Assembly: GCA_027314845.1 (NCBI GenBank)
Contig: DAHVAA010000006.1
Location: 1-21,253, forward strand
Length of the DNA stretch: 21,253 bases
Source: Thermoplasmata archaeon
GTDB taxonomy: Archaea; Thermoplasmatota; Thermoplasmata; UBA184
Reading direction: 5' to 3'
In this document: positions 13,988 through 21,223 of the stretch, in pieces
Position numbering within the stretch: the first letter of the stretch is position 1
Layout: each line of letters opens with the position of its first letter
Made by a program: the position numbers and the translations under genes
Notes under the pieces: model-generated
The model's input: only the letters and a program-made list of their open reading frames with translations
What the model was told of the DNA's origin: nothing
Databases searched by the model: none

Positions 13988-14683
13988 ATGTTCGAGGCGA
14001 ACCCCCTGTCCGACCGGTCGCGTGCGGAGACCGATCCCCCTGCCGCGAAGGCCATCGTGCGGAACGGGTTCAACCGGGTCTCGACGATCTATCGACGCGA
14101 CGACGCGAGCTCGGACGCGTTCGGCCATACCCAGAGCGACCACGAGGAGTGGCTTCGCCCGTTCTTCCGGACCGTCCCCCGAGGGTCCGAGGTCCTCGAC
14201 CTCGGTTGCGGCTGCGGGGTGCCGGATGCGCGCCGGCTGGCCGAGCGGTTCCGGGTGACCGGGGTCGACATCTCCGACGTCCAGGTCGAACGGGCGAAGC
14301 GCCTCGTTCCGAACGCCCGTTTCGTGCGGGCCGACATGACCGACGTGCGGTTCCGGGCGGAGACGTTCGGCGGGGTCCTCTGCCTGTACGCGCTCATCCA
14401 CGTTCCTTTGGAGGAACAGCGTCCGCTGCTCGACCGGGTCCATCGCTGGTTGCGGCCGGGCGGCATCTTCCTGGTCGTCACGGGCGAGCAGGCGTTCACG
14501 GGGACGGAGGAGAACTGGCTGGGCTCCAACGCGACGATGTACTGGAGCCACGCCGACAGCCGGACCTACGCGCGGTGGCTCGAGGAGGCCGGGTTCGAGG
14601 TACAGCCCCGTACTCGGGTTGACGAGCCGGGGGCGGCCCACGCGCTCTTCCTCGCGCGTCGACCCGACCGACCTTCCGAATGA
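13988..14683 (+). CDS. Class I SAM-dependent methyltransferase
   Basis: A 231-residue methyltransferase of the Rossmann type. Motif I is VLDLGCGCG (69-77), the acidic end of strand 2 is Asp94 in VTGVDIS, and later motifs include FVRADMTDVRF and LYALIHVPLEEQ with WLRPGGIFLVV. It most resembles the broad UbiE/type 11 methyltransferase group. The N-terminal segment with FNRVSTIYRR is usual in this group. Substrate cannot be predicted, and no biosynthetic neighbours give a clue. A GGTTTTTCC box lies about 37 bases upstream of the ATG. Residues 164 onward hold a TYARWLEEAGF helix typical of the C-terminal part of these enzymes. Confidence 0.85.
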   Translation: MFEANPLSDRSRAETDPPAAKAIVRNGFNRVSTIYRRDDASSDAFGHTQSDHEEWLRPFFRTVPRGSEVLDLGCGCGVPDARRLAERFRVTGVDISDVQVERAKRLVPNARFVRADMTDVRFRAETFGGVLCLYALIHVPLEEQRPLLDRVHRWLRPGGIFLVVTGEQAFTGTEENWLGSNATMYWSHADSRTYARWLEEAGFEVQPRTRVDEPGAAHALFLARRPDRPSE

Positions 14684-14760
14684 CCCCCGGAGCGTTTCGT
14701 CATCTCGCCGGCAGGCAGTAATCCCCCGGACCCGATGGAGCGTTCACGTCGGCGTTCCAA

Positions 14761-15003
14761 GTGCGCATCTTTCGGACCCCGACGGGGTACCTCGCCTGGA
14801 TCGATGGTCTCGGCACCGTCGAGGCGCGAACGCTCCTCGAAACCCGCCGCGAGGCCCGCCGGTTCGTGGGCGCCGTCCTCTCCGGGGCTTTCCCGGATCG
14901 GCCGGCGATCGACCCCGCTGGAGCCCGGGAGGTCCTCGAATTCGCGGTCGACATCCGCCGACGCCGGTCGCCCCGACCGGCCGAGCTCAGGGACGCATCG
15001 TGA
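14761..15003 (+). CDS. Small conserved-looking protein of unknown function
   Basis: An 80-residue protein from the only available start, a GTG; a stop (TAA) precedes it in frame and no ATG lies between. It has a beta-like N terminus (RIFRTPTGYLAWIDGLGTVE), a helix RTLLETRREARRFVGAVLSG, and a basic C terminus. I do not recognise the family. Composition and codon use look like the neighbours, so it is probably real. Its last 17 bases overlap the end of the convergent Cys-rich gene. It is not obviously coregulated with the methyltransferase upstream, 77 bases away. Confidence 0.6.
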   Translation: MRIFRTPTGYLAWIDGLGTVEARTLLETRREARRFVGAVLSGAFPDRPAIDPAGAREVLEFAVDIRRRRSPRPAELRDAS

Positions 15004-15130
15004 GCTTGGGCACCTTCAGCCTCCAGTCCCAGTAGTGCGCTTCGGGAAAGCCACACCAGCGCACCCGGACCTCCCGGTCCTCGTAGTGGGCGACGGCCTT
15101 GCCGCACTTCGGGCACCACTCCTCGCTCAT
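14987..15130 (-). CDS. 47-residue Cys/His-containing protein, possible zinc ribbon
   Basis: The short protein starts MSEEWCPKCGKAVAHYEDRE, continues VRVRWCGFPEAHYWDWR and ends KLTMRP. CPKCGK is a zinc-knuckle half, and a later WCGF with nearby His could supply the other ligands (C-x2-C, then C and H). That is fewer cysteines than a full zinc ribbon, so metal binding is uncertain. I chose the ATG at 15130; a longer in-frame extension upstream is low-quality sequence. It is convergent with and overlaps the 80-residue gene. An AACTATCG box about 24 bases before the ATG could be its promoter. Confidence 0.6.
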   Translation of the reverse strand: MSEEWCPKCGKAVAHYEDREVRVRWCGFPEAHYWDWRLKVPKLTMRP

Positions 15131-15452
15131 GGCGTTCGACGTTCGACGCGATAGTTCGCACCGGAGCATAGGATTGTCGACGGTGGCTCCGAACGCGTCC
15201 TTGTCGTCCGCCGACGGGAGCGGCGGAAGACCCGCTTGGGGTCGCGCGCACCCTCGGGGGATCACCGATCGGTCGGTGAAGGCGAGACGTCGGTCGGGTG
15301 GGGCGCCGGGGGGCTATCCGAGCCGGGAGCTCCACCCCCGTCGGTTCGCAAGACCTTCGGAAGACTTCGAGGAGGAGGTTCGGCTCGACCTTGGGAGCCG
15401 GATAAGGAACCGGGACGAAGGGGCGGTCTCGGCAAGCGCGGCCGCGCCAGGT
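15131..15452. other. Intergenic stretch, no gene seen
   Basis: About 320 bases between the Cys-rich gene and the potassium channel, both on the minus strand. No frame shows a recognisable protein. It holds a perfect inverted repeat TCACCGA-TCGG-TCGGTGA at 15262-15279 and several weaker ones. It lies downstream of the channel gene, so it may hold its termination signal. Confidence 0.45.
15262..15279. repeat. Inverted repeat, 7-base arms with tetraloop
   Basis: TCACCGA (15262-15268), TCGG, TCGGTGA (15273-15279) are exact complements. It could be a transcript hairpin after the channel gene or an operator for the Cys-rich gene, about 130 bases away. No tract of T follows. Confidence 0.4.
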
Positions 15453-16565
15453 CTATCGGCCCTGCTCAGCCCCGAACCAGTGACGGAAGCGCCCGACATT
15501 CGCGACGGTGCCGAGAAGGAGGACTGCATCCCCAACCTGGAGGACGATGTCGGCCGGGGGGTTGACGACGGTATCGAATTCTCCGTTCTTCCCGGGGCGT
15601 GCGTAGCCGATGAGGAGGCAGCCGGTCTGTTGTCGCACCTCGGCGGCGGCCCGGTCGAAGCCCGACCCGACCAGGGGGCCTCCCTCGCGGAGGAGATACT
15701 CCTGGATGTCCGCCCGCACGTCCCCGGCGCTCAGGTCCTCGAGCGCATCGGCGACGTCCGGCTCGAAAGCCGCACTCGCGCAGAGGCGGCCGCCCAGGTC
15801 CGCCGGGCTCGCGACGTAGGTGACCCCCGCGGCGCGCAAGGTGTCGCGGAGCTCGGGCCGCTGGACCGACACGACGATCCGTACGTGCGGGGCGAGCGCT
15901 CGGACGTTGAGGGCCGCGATCATGTTGGTCGCGTCGTCGCTCGTGCAGGCGATGACGCTGTGCGCGACGGGGACGTTGGCCCGCTCGAGGAGGTCTCGCT
16001 CGGCGGGTGCCCCGTAGGTCACGTAGAGCCGGTCCTCAGGGGCGAGCGACCGGATGTTCGGGACCTCGTCGGAGCTCTGGACCACGACCGCCACCCGTTG
16101 GTCTTGGGCGAGCAGCTCGCGCACGGCGGCCCGACCGACCGCCGTGTAGCCCAGGACCACGATGTGCCCCTTGAGGTCGGTCCCGAGCAGACCGAGGGAA
16201 CGCTTCTGCTGCTCGCTACTGACGGTTGTCGCGATCACGGTGATCAGGAAGCCCAACAGGAAGATCTGGATAAACAGCGTGGCCATCGCATCGAGCTTGG
16301 CGTACGTGTTCGTCGGGACGATGTCGCCGTAGCCCGCGGTAGAGATCGTCACGATCGCCCAGTAGAACGAGTTGTAGAGCGTCATTCCGCTCGACCGTTC
16401 GAGAACGAAGAACACGAGCGAGCTCGCCACGTACACCACCGCGAACACCGAGAGGAACGGTGCGAGGCGACGCAGCAACTCCGCGTAGTACCTTCGCCGG
16501 AGCCCGGGCACGGCGGGCGCGTAGGCGCCGGCCTTCGTTACCCTTGCGGAGCGCCCGGCCGGCAT
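15453..16565 (-). CDS. Potassium channel with RCK (TrkA-N/TrkA-C) domains
   Basis: A 370-residue two-helix potassium channel subunit of the MthK kind. TM1 (about 36-54) and TM2 (about 93-115) flank a pore loop with filter TAGYGD (76-81; TVGYGD is the common form). Next comes an RCK-N Rossmann domain (GHIVVLGYTAVGR at 133-145) and a TrkA-C domain with GDAVLLLGT. In the nucleotide motif GxGxxG the middle Gly is Thr (GYTAVG), so NAD binding may be altered and gating may depend on other ligands. Four subunits would form the pore. The start at 16565 has a TATA-like box about 25 bases upstream (leaderless). It diverges from rpoK with 38 bases between starts. Confidence 0.9.
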   Translation of the reverse strand: MPAGRSARVTKAGAYAPAVPGLRRRYYAELLRRLAPFLSVFAVVYVASSLVFFVLERSSGMTLYNSFYWAIVTISTAGYGDIVPTNTYAKLDAMATLFIQIFLLGFLITVIATTVSSEQQKRSLGLLGTDLKGHIVVLGYTAVGRAAVRELLAQDQRVAVVVQSSDEVPNIRSLAPEDRLYVTYGAPAERDLLERANVPVAHSVIACTSDDATNMIAALNVRALAPHVRIVVSVQRPELRDTLRAAGVTYVASPADLGGRLCASAAFEPDVADALEDLSAGDVRADIQEYLLREGGPLVGSGFDRAAAEVRQQTGCLLIGYARPGKNGEFDTVVNPPADIVLQVGDAVLLLGTVANVGRFRHWFGAEQGR

Positions 16566-16581
16566 TCGCCTTCCCGCAGCA

Positions 16582-16594
16582 AATGGTAAATACG
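16582..16594. promoter_or_regulatory. Shared TATA region between channel gene and rpoK
   Basis: AATGGTAAATACG is the only A/T-rich stretch between the divergent genes. On the minus strand GTATTTACC is centred about 25 bases before the channel ATG, a good leaderless promoter. On the plus strand it would place rpoK transcription near 16615, just past the GTG at 16604. One box may serve both directions. Confidence 0.5.
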
Positions 16595-16603
16595 GTGCCC
16601 TGA

Positions 16604-16873
16604 GTGGGCGAGCCCTTGACGGCCGCCGCGAGCGCCGCGGCCTTGGGAAGCGGGACCGTGAGCGAGCGACCGGTGCCTCGACCCTTGGTCGCAGCCGATT
16701 ACACCCGCTTTGAGCGCGCCCGCATACTGGGGGCACGCGCACTCCAGATCTCGCTCGGCGCTCCCATCCTCATCGATGTGCCCTCGACCTTGGTCGACCC
16801 GGTCGAGATCGCCGAGCGGGAGTTCGCGGCGGCGCGGATCCCGATCACGGTCCGTCGCGGGTCCCGGTCCTAA
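16604..16873 (+). CDS. rpoK: DNA-directed RNA polymerase subunit K (Rpo6)
   Basis: RpoK is the archaeal counterpart of eukaryotic Rpb6 and bacterial omega, and it stabilises the largest polymerase subunit. The protein ends with the signature [42 protein letters not shown], and [12 protein letters not shown], a clear match over the last 60 residues. The N-terminal 25 residues are low-complexity. The start is ambiguous: GTG at 16604 (89 residues), TTG at 16616, which would coincide with a transcription start predicted from the shared TATA box, or GTG at 16658. The stop is 28 bases from the convergent MTA phosphorylase stop. Confidence 0.93.
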   Translation: MGEPLTAAASAAALGSGTVSERPVPRPLVAADYTRFERARILGARALQISLGAPILIDVPSTLVDPVEIAEREFAAARIPITVRRGSRS

Positions 16874-16901
16874 CGCCGGGCCCCGGGCCCCCAGAGTGGC
16901 G

Positions 16902-17696
16902 CTAGACCCCGGCCTGGTCGAGCGCTTGGGCGCAGCCGCATTCCGGAGGCTTCGCGATCCGCGGCAGGAAACCGGTGAGCAGCCGGCGCATCCGCTCGAC
17001 GTTCCGGTGCATCGTCTCGACGATCTCCTTCGCCTCGACGGGGCGGTCGGCCCAGACGTCGAAGTCGGTGACCATCGCGAGACACACGTAGCAGAGCGCG
17101 CGCTCCCGGGCGAGCGTCACTTCGGGAACGAGCGTCATCCCGATCACGTCCGCGAACGTGCGGAAGTACGCCGACTCCGCCCGGGTGCTGAAACGCGGGC
17201 CCTCGACGCAGACGTAGGTCTTTCCCTCCGTGAACGGCGAGCCGACCGCACGGCCGGCGGACACGGCCTCCCGGGTGAGGTCCGGACAGAACGGGTCGGC
17301 GAGCGAGACGTGGTAGACCCGACCTCCGTCGTAGAACGTCGTGGGCCGCCGCTTCGTGAGGTCGATGAACTGGTCGGGCAGCACGAACGTCCCCGGGGAC
17401 AGCTCCTCTTTCAGCGAGCCGACCGAGCTCACCGTCACCACGGCCTCCGCGCCGAGCGCTCGGAGCGCGTCGATGTTGGCCCGGTAGTTCACCCGGTGGG
17501 GAGGGATCGTGTGCCCCGGACCATGGCGGGGCAGGAACAGCACGCGTAGCCCTCCGACCTCCCCTTCCTCGATCGGTCCGGACGGCGCCCCCCACGGGGT
17601 CGCGACCCGGTGGGTCGCCTTCGCGCCCTGGTCGAAGATGCCGGTGATCCCCGAACCTCCGATGACGCCGACCGTGCGGCGGGCGGGAAGGGTCAA
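16902..17696 (-). CDS. mtnP: S-methyl-5'-thioadenosine phosphorylase
   Basis: The enzyme splits methylthioadenosine, a by-product of polyamine synthesis and radical-SAM chemistry, into adenine and methylthioribose 1-phosphate. The 264-residue protein has the phosphate loop GGSGITG (13-19), LPRHGPGH (55-62), VEGPRFST (164-171), GMTLVPE (186-192) and TDFDVW (210-215). The two Asp of TDFDVW match the adenine-selecting pair of MTA phosphorylases, which favours MTA over methylthioinosine or guanosine, though archaeal relatives can be methylthioinosine phosphorylases. Its ATG overlaps the translin-family stop (ATGA), making it the last gene of the DUF357-translin-mtnP unit. Confidence 0.88.
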   Translation of the reverse strand: MTLPARRTVGVIGGSGITGIFDQGAKATHRVATPWGAPSGPIEEGEVGGLRVLFLPRHGPGHTIPPHRVNYRANIDALRALGAEAVVTVSSVGSLKEELSPGTFVLPDQFIDLTKRRPTTFYDGGRVYHVSLADPFCPDLTREAVSAGRAVGSPFTEGKTYVCVEGPRFSTRAESAYFRTFADVIGMTLVPEVTLARERALCYVCLAMVTDFDVWADRPVEAKEIVETMHRNVERMRRLLTGFLPRIAKPPECGCAQALDQAGV

Positions 17697-18349
17697 CGGA
17701 CCTCCGGGGAGCCGGGACGGGCCCGGGCGAGGAACCGCGCCATCACGACCTCGCCTCGGGTACGCTCGAGCAGCGTCCGGGCGGTGTCCTGCTTCGGTTT
17801 GAGCTGCACGATCGCCCGGGTGGTGTCGAACTTGAGCAGAGCGCGGGTAAGGCGCTCCATGAGCGCGAGCGCCTGCTCGGCCCCGGGAAGGTCGTCGTGG
17901 CCCAGTCGGTCAAGCGTCAGTCTTCGTACCTCGCCCACGACGTCGCCCAGGCCGAGCAGGTACGGCTCCGGGTCGACCCCGAGCTCGGTCGGGCCCGGGA
18001 GGGGTTCGTTCGCGACGATCGCGCCGAGAAGCACGGCCTCGACGGCCTCCTGTAACGCATCGAGCGCGAGCGGCTCGTCTCCGCGACCCTCCCGCCGGAG
18101 CCAATCGGCCAGCTCGCCGGCGGCTCGGCGGACCTCCGCGAGCTCGGTCGGCGCCGCTCCTTCCGCGTGCACCCGGGCCATCGTGCCCTGGCTCAACCGG
18201 CGCAGCCGGCGGGCGCGCTGGTAGAGGTCCTCCCGACGCAGCTCGCGTTGGCGCAGGTGCGCTTCGATCCCGGCCAGCACGCTCTCGGGGACCCCGTCGG
18301 GATAGCGACGCGGTGGGCTAACGGAAGAGGGTGAACCGCTGGTCATCAT
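17693..18349 (-). CDS. Translin-family RNA/DNA-binding protein
   Basis: Archaeal translin-family proteins (COG2178) bind single-stranded nucleic acid; eukaryotic translin pairs with TRAX in the C3PO ribonuclease. This all-helical, 218-residue protein has the family run DALQEAVEAVLLGAIV (97-112), DPEPYLLGLGDVVGEVRR (126-143), the conserved Lys-x-Asp-x-Ala-Arg region (186-191) and LLERTRGE. Whether it cleaves RNA cannot be read from the sequence. It overlaps the DUF357 gene by 32 bases and mtnP by ATGA, so the three are cotranscribed. ATG at 18349 or the adjacent ATG at 18346 are equally possible starts. A weak Rossmann-like or other family is unlikely. Confidence 0.85.
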   Translation of the reverse strand: MMTSGSPSSVSPPRRYPDGVPESVLAGIEAHLRQRELRREDLYQRARRLRRLSQGTMARVHAEGAAPTELAEVRRAAGELADWLRREGRGDEPLALDALQEAVEAVLLGAIVANEPLPGPTELGVDPEPYLLGLGDVVGEVRRLTLDRLGHDDLPGAEQALALMERLTRALLKFDTTRAIVQLKPKQDTARTLLERTRGEVVMARFLARARPGSPEVR

Positions 18350-18602
18350 CGCCTCCGTTCAGGATCCCCAGTCGGACCCCCGCATCCAGCCATCCGTGAG
18401 CGTAGCTCGCGGCCGCGAGCGCCCGCTCGGGGTCGCCCGACCGCGAGAAGTGTTCGGCGTCCGACAGGTACGCCCGCGCCATCGCGAGGAAGTCGTCCGA
18501 GGCGCCGTGCAGGAACGACCGTTCGGGCGGCGCCGGCGTGACCCGGCCGAGCGCCTCGCGCGTCAGCCGCAGGTACTTTTCGAGCAGCGACTCCGCGGTC
18601 AC
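18318..18602 (-). CDS. DUF357 family protein
   Basis: A 94-residue helical protein of the archaeal DUF357 family (COG1711). It opens with LLEKYLRLTREAL and carries MARAYLSDAEHF and the hallmark ALAAASYAHGWLDAGVRLGI. The second half resembles a tetratricopeptide-like helical hairpin. Function is unknown; neighbours suggest a link with the translin-family protein. The start is GTG at 18602, chosen because the domain begins there and a TATA-like box lies about 28 bases upstream; longer open sequence above it belongs to the opposite reading of the transaldolase region. It is the first gene of the DUF357-translin-mtnP unit. Confidence 0.85.
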   Translation of the reverse strand: MTAESLLEKYLRLTREALGRVTPAPPERSFLHGASDDFLAMARAYLSDAEHFSRSGDPERALAAASYAHGWLDAGVRLGILNGGDDDQRFTLFR

Positions 18603-18626
18603 GGGGGAGCGCCAGCGTCGAGGTCC

Positions 18627-18634
18627 CGATAACG
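18627..18634 (-). promoter_or_regulatory. TATA-like box of the DUF357-translin-mtnP operon
   Basis: Minus-strand CGTTATCG is centred about 28 bases before the GTG at 18602, in the 56-base gap after the transaldolase stop. It suggests this unit is not simply read through from the transketolase operon. Confidence 0.45.
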
Positions 18635-18658
18635 TCCGTCGTCCTGCGAGTCCGGTGG

Positions 18659-19306
18659 TCACGCCTTCGGGACCTTTTCCCAATCCTTGAGGAACCGGGC
18701 GAGCCCGAGGTCGGTGAGCGGGTGTTGGCTCAGCTTCTCCATCACGGCGTACGGCATCGTCGCGATGTCGGCCCCCGCCTTCGCCGCCTCCAGGATGTGA
18801 ATCGGGTGGCGCACGCTGGCGACCAGAACCTGGGTCGAGAATCGGTAGTTCCGGTAGATCGTGACGATGTCCCGGATCAGGTCCATCCCGTCCTGGCCCT
18901 GGTCGTCGAGGCGTCCGATGAAGGGGCTCACGTAGGCCGCCCCGACCTTCGCCGCGAGGAGCGCCTGATTCGCACTGAAGACGAGGGTCATGTTGACGCG
19001 GGTCTTCTCCCGGGCGAGGGCCTTCGTGGCCCGGAGGCCGGCCGGCGTCATCGGGACCTTGACGTAGATCGACGGGTGGATCTCCCGCAGGTGTCGGCCC
19101 TCGCGAAGCATGCCCTCGGTGTCGGTCGCGACGACCTCCGCCGAGACGGACGGCACGCCGAGCGCACAGATCTCCCGCAGCACCTCCTCGAACTTTCGGC
19201 CCTCCTTCGCGACCAACGTCGGGTTGGTCGTGACCCCGTCCAGGATCCCGATCTCCCACATCGTCCGGATCTCGGTCACGCTCGCCGTATCGAGGAACAG
19301 CTGCAT
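18659..19306 (-). CDS. tal: Transaldolase, small TalC/MipB type
   Basis: Transaldolase moves a dihydroxyacetone unit from fructose 6-phosphate to erythrose 4-phosphate. The 215-residue protein has [14 protein letters not shown], the Schiff-base Lys83 in YVKVPMT, and SPFIGRLDD. Two residues separate transaldolase from fructose-6-phosphate aldolase: Glu57 (in SAEVVATD, where the aldolase has Gln59) and Phe129 (where the aldolase has Tyr131). Both point to transaldolase. The gene starts 26 bases after the transketolase C stop, with GGAGGA a little upstream, and completes a non-oxidative pentose phosphate cluster. Confidence 0.92.
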   Translation of the reverse strand: MQLFLDTASVTEIRTMWEIGILDGVTTNPTLVAKEGRKFEEVLREICALGVPSVSAEVVATDTEGMLREGRHLREIHPSIYVKVPMTPAGLRATKALAREKTRVNMTLVFSANQALLAAKVGAAYVSPFIGRLDDQGQDGMDLIRDIVTIYRNYRFSTQVLVASVRHPIHILEAAKAGADIATMPYAVMEKLSQHPLTDLGLARFLKDWEKVPKA

Positions 19307-19332
19307 CGTTCGTCGCCCCCAGTTCCTCCGGC

Positions 19333-20286
19333 CTACTGAACCTTGCCCCGGAGCCGGAGGAGCTCCCAGGCCTCGTCTCGGATCCGTTCCGTCGACATCC
19401 CGAAACGATCGAGGAGCGCCCAGGGATCGCCGGACTCCCCGAAGAGGTCCGGTACCCCGACACGACGCACCGGCACCGGATAGTTCTCGGCCGTCGTCGC
19501 GGCGACGAGCGCGCCGACCCCGGTCTCGACCGAGTGCTCTTCGAGCACCAGGATCGCCCCGGTCTCTCGCGCCGCCCGAAGGAGCGCCGGCGCGTCGAGC
19601 GGTTTGACGGAAGCGAGGTCAAGGACCCGAACCGAAACCCCGACCGCGGCGAGTGACTCCGCGACCTCGAGCGCGCGGGCGACGAGCGCGCCGACCGCGA
19701 CGATCGTGAGGTCGCTCCCGGCTCGCAGCTCCGCCGCGACCCCGAGCCGGAAGGTACCGTCCGTGACGACGGGGAGGTTCTCGCGGGTGAGCCGAACGTA
19801 CGCCGGTCCCTTCCGCTCGGCGACCGCCCGTACCGCGGCCCGGGTCGAGGGGGCGTCCGCGGGGGCCACCACGATCATTCCCGGCAGGCCGCGCATGAGC
19901 CCGAGGTCCTCGACCATCTGGTGGGTGCCGCCGTCGCCGCCCACCAGGAGTCCGCCGTGCGTCGCGACGATCTTCACGTTCGCGTGGTTGTAGCAGATCG
20001 ACTGGCGCACCGCGTTGTACGCCTGACCCGCCGCGAAGACCGCGAACGTGCTGGCGAAGACCGTTCGACCGCCGAGCGCGAGGCCGGCGGCGATCGTCAT
20101 CATCGTCGGCTCCATCACTCCGACGTTGAAGAACCGCTCCGGGAACTTCTGACCGAAGAGGACCGTCCGGGTCGAGCCGGAGAGGTCGGCGTCAAGGACC
20201 GTCAGCCGGGGGTCCTCCCCGCCCAGTTCGACAAGCGTCTGGCCGTAGGCATCCCGCAGGCTCTCCTTCGGCCGCGGCGCGCTCAT
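19333..20286 (-). CDS. Transketolase, C-terminal subunit
   Basis: In archaea transketolase is often made as two polypeptides; this 317-residue chain holds the pyrimidine-binding and C-terminal domains. It shows [11 protein letters not shown] (31-41), the catalytic Glu59 in [16 protein letters not shown] (which activates thiamine diphosphate), and [19 protein letters not shown] (110-128). It continues with [11 protein letters not shown] and the C-terminal Rossmann-like half with [11 protein letters not shown]. Its ATG overlaps the stop of the N-terminal chain (ATGA), suiting stoichiometric assembly. It was chosen to start at 20286 for that reason; longer open sequence upstream is the shadow of the N-terminal gene. 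The related DXP synthase is fused and longer, so it is less likely. Confidence 0.92.
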   Translation of the reverse strand: MSAPRPKESLRDAYGQTLVELGGEDPRLTVLDADLSGSTRTVLFGQKFPERFFNVGVMEPTMMTIAAGLALGGRTVFASTFAVFAAGQAYNAVRQSICYNHANVKIVATHGGLLVGGDGGTHQMVEDLGLMRGLPGMIVVAPADAPSTRAAVRAVAERKGPAYVRLTRENLPVVTDGTFRLGVAAELRAGSDLTIVAVGALVARALEVAESLAAVGVSVRVLDLASVKPLDAPALLRAARETGAILVLEEHSVETGVGALVAATTAENYPVPVRRVGVPDLFGESGDPWALLDRFGMSTERIRDEAWELLRLRGKVQ

Positions 20287-21137
20287 CGGGAGGGCACCTC
20301 GAGGGAACTGCCGAGCTCGGCGAGCGCCTTCTCCGCTTCGGCCTTTCCCGGAGCTTTGCCGTGCCAGGAGTGCTGCCCCTCCATGAACGAGACGCCCTTT
20401 CCCTTCACGGTTCGCGCGACGATGGCGGTCGGGCGGTCGGTCGCGCGGCCGGCCTCCGCGAGCGCTCCGAGGATCTGACGGAAGTCGTGGCCGTCGATCT
20501 CGAGGGTGTGGTACCGGAAGGCGCGGAACTTGTCGGCGATCGGCTCGATCCCCATGATCGACTCGGTGGACCCATCGGTCTCGAGGCCGTTGCGGTCGAG
20601 GATCACCGTAAGCCGGTCCAACCGGTAATGCCCGCCGGCCATGAGGGCCTCCCAGGTGAGGCCGGCCTGGCACTCCCCGTCGCCGAGGATCGCAAAGACG
20701 CGGTTCGGCCGACGCGCGAGCCGGCCGTCGAGCGCCATGCCGACGGACATCCCGACGCCTTGTCCGAGGCAACCGGTCGATGCCTCGACCCACGGCAGCT
20801 TGTTGCGGTCTACGTGTCCCTGGAGTCGGCTGCCGAGCTTGCGCAGGGAGAGCAGCTCCTCCGTGGGGATCGCCCCGCGCACCGCGAGGGCGGCATAGAA
20901 CGCCGGGGCGGCGTGGCCCTTCGACATCACGAGCCGGTCCCGCTCGGGCCAGTCCGGCCGAGCCGGGTCGTAGTGCATCTCGTGAAAGAACAGGGCGGTG
21001 ACGAGGTCGGTGACCGAGAGGCTCCCCCCGGGATGGCCCCCTCCGGCCGCGTAGGTCATCCGGATGATCCACTGGCGGATCTCGCGCGCCTTCGCTTCGA
21101 GGGAGGCGACGAGCTCGGCCGGGATCTCCTCCGCCAT
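20283..21137 (-). CDS. Transketolase, N-terminal subunit (thiamine diphosphate-binding)
   Basis: This 284-residue chain binds the pyrophosphate of thiamine diphosphate. It has GGGHPGGSLS (32-41), SKGHAAPAFYAAL, GCLGQGVGMSVGMAL, and the cofactor-metal motif GDGECQAG (152-159) ending at Asn183. It pairs with the downstream C-terminal chain to move ketol units among sugar phosphates, feeding pentose synthesis for nucleotides and erythrose 4-phosphate for aromatic amino acids. It is the first gene of the transketolase N, C and transaldolase unit. A TATA-like box is centred about 30 bases before the ATG. Confidence 0.93.
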   Translation of the reverse strand: MAEEIPAELVASLEAKAREIRQWIIRMTYAAGGGHPGGSLSVTDLVTALFFHEMHYDPARPDWPERDRLVMSKGHAAPAFYAALAVRGAIPTEELLSLRKLGSRLQGHVDRNKLPWVEASTGCLGQGVGMSVGMALDGRLARRPNRVFAILGDGECQAGLTWEALMAGGHYRLDRLTVILDRNGLETDGSTESIMGIEPIADKFRAFRYHTLEIDGHDFRQILGALAEAGRATDRPTAIVARTVKGKGVSFMEGQHSWHGKAPGKAEAEKALAELGSSLEVPSR

Positions 21138-21162
21138 GCGCGGCGCGCGGAGGAAGGGCTGT

Positions 21163-21172
21163 CTATTTTACG
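21163..21172 (-). promoter_or_regulatory. TATA box of the transketolase-transaldolase operon
   Basis: Minus-strand CGTAAAATAG is strongly A/T-rich and centred about 30 bases before the transketolase ATG. The mRNA would start at or just before the start codon. Confidence 0.6.
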
Positions 21173-21205
21173 GTTGAGGAGCGGCGCGGGCGACGTGTCG
21201 AGGTC

Positions 21206-21223
21206 GACGCCTCGGGAGGCGTC
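21206..21223. repeat. Perfect stem-loop near the right edge
   Basis: GACGCCT (21206-21212), loop CGGG, AGGCGTC (21217-21223) are exact complements. It lies about 35 bases upstream of the transketolase TATA box and could end a transcript entering from the right or be an operator. The window ends before context is visible. Confidence 0.4.

Noticed and set aside
14761..15130. Toxin-antitoxin pair
   Set aside because: The two small genes are convergent rather than in one operon, and neither has a known toxin or antitoxin motif.
14987..15265. Longer 92-residue version of the Cys-rich protein
   Set aside because: The extra 45 residues look like random translation, while the ATG at 15130 directly precedes the Cys motif and has a possible promoter box.
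15099..16589. A 496-residue plus-strand open frame
   Set aside because: It is antisense to the potassium channel gene and lacks any domain or hydrophobic pattern.
18659..19306. Fructose-6-phosphate aldolase
   Set aside because: Glu57 and Phe129 replace the Gln and Tyr diagnostic of the aldolase, and the transketolase neighbours fit transaldolase.
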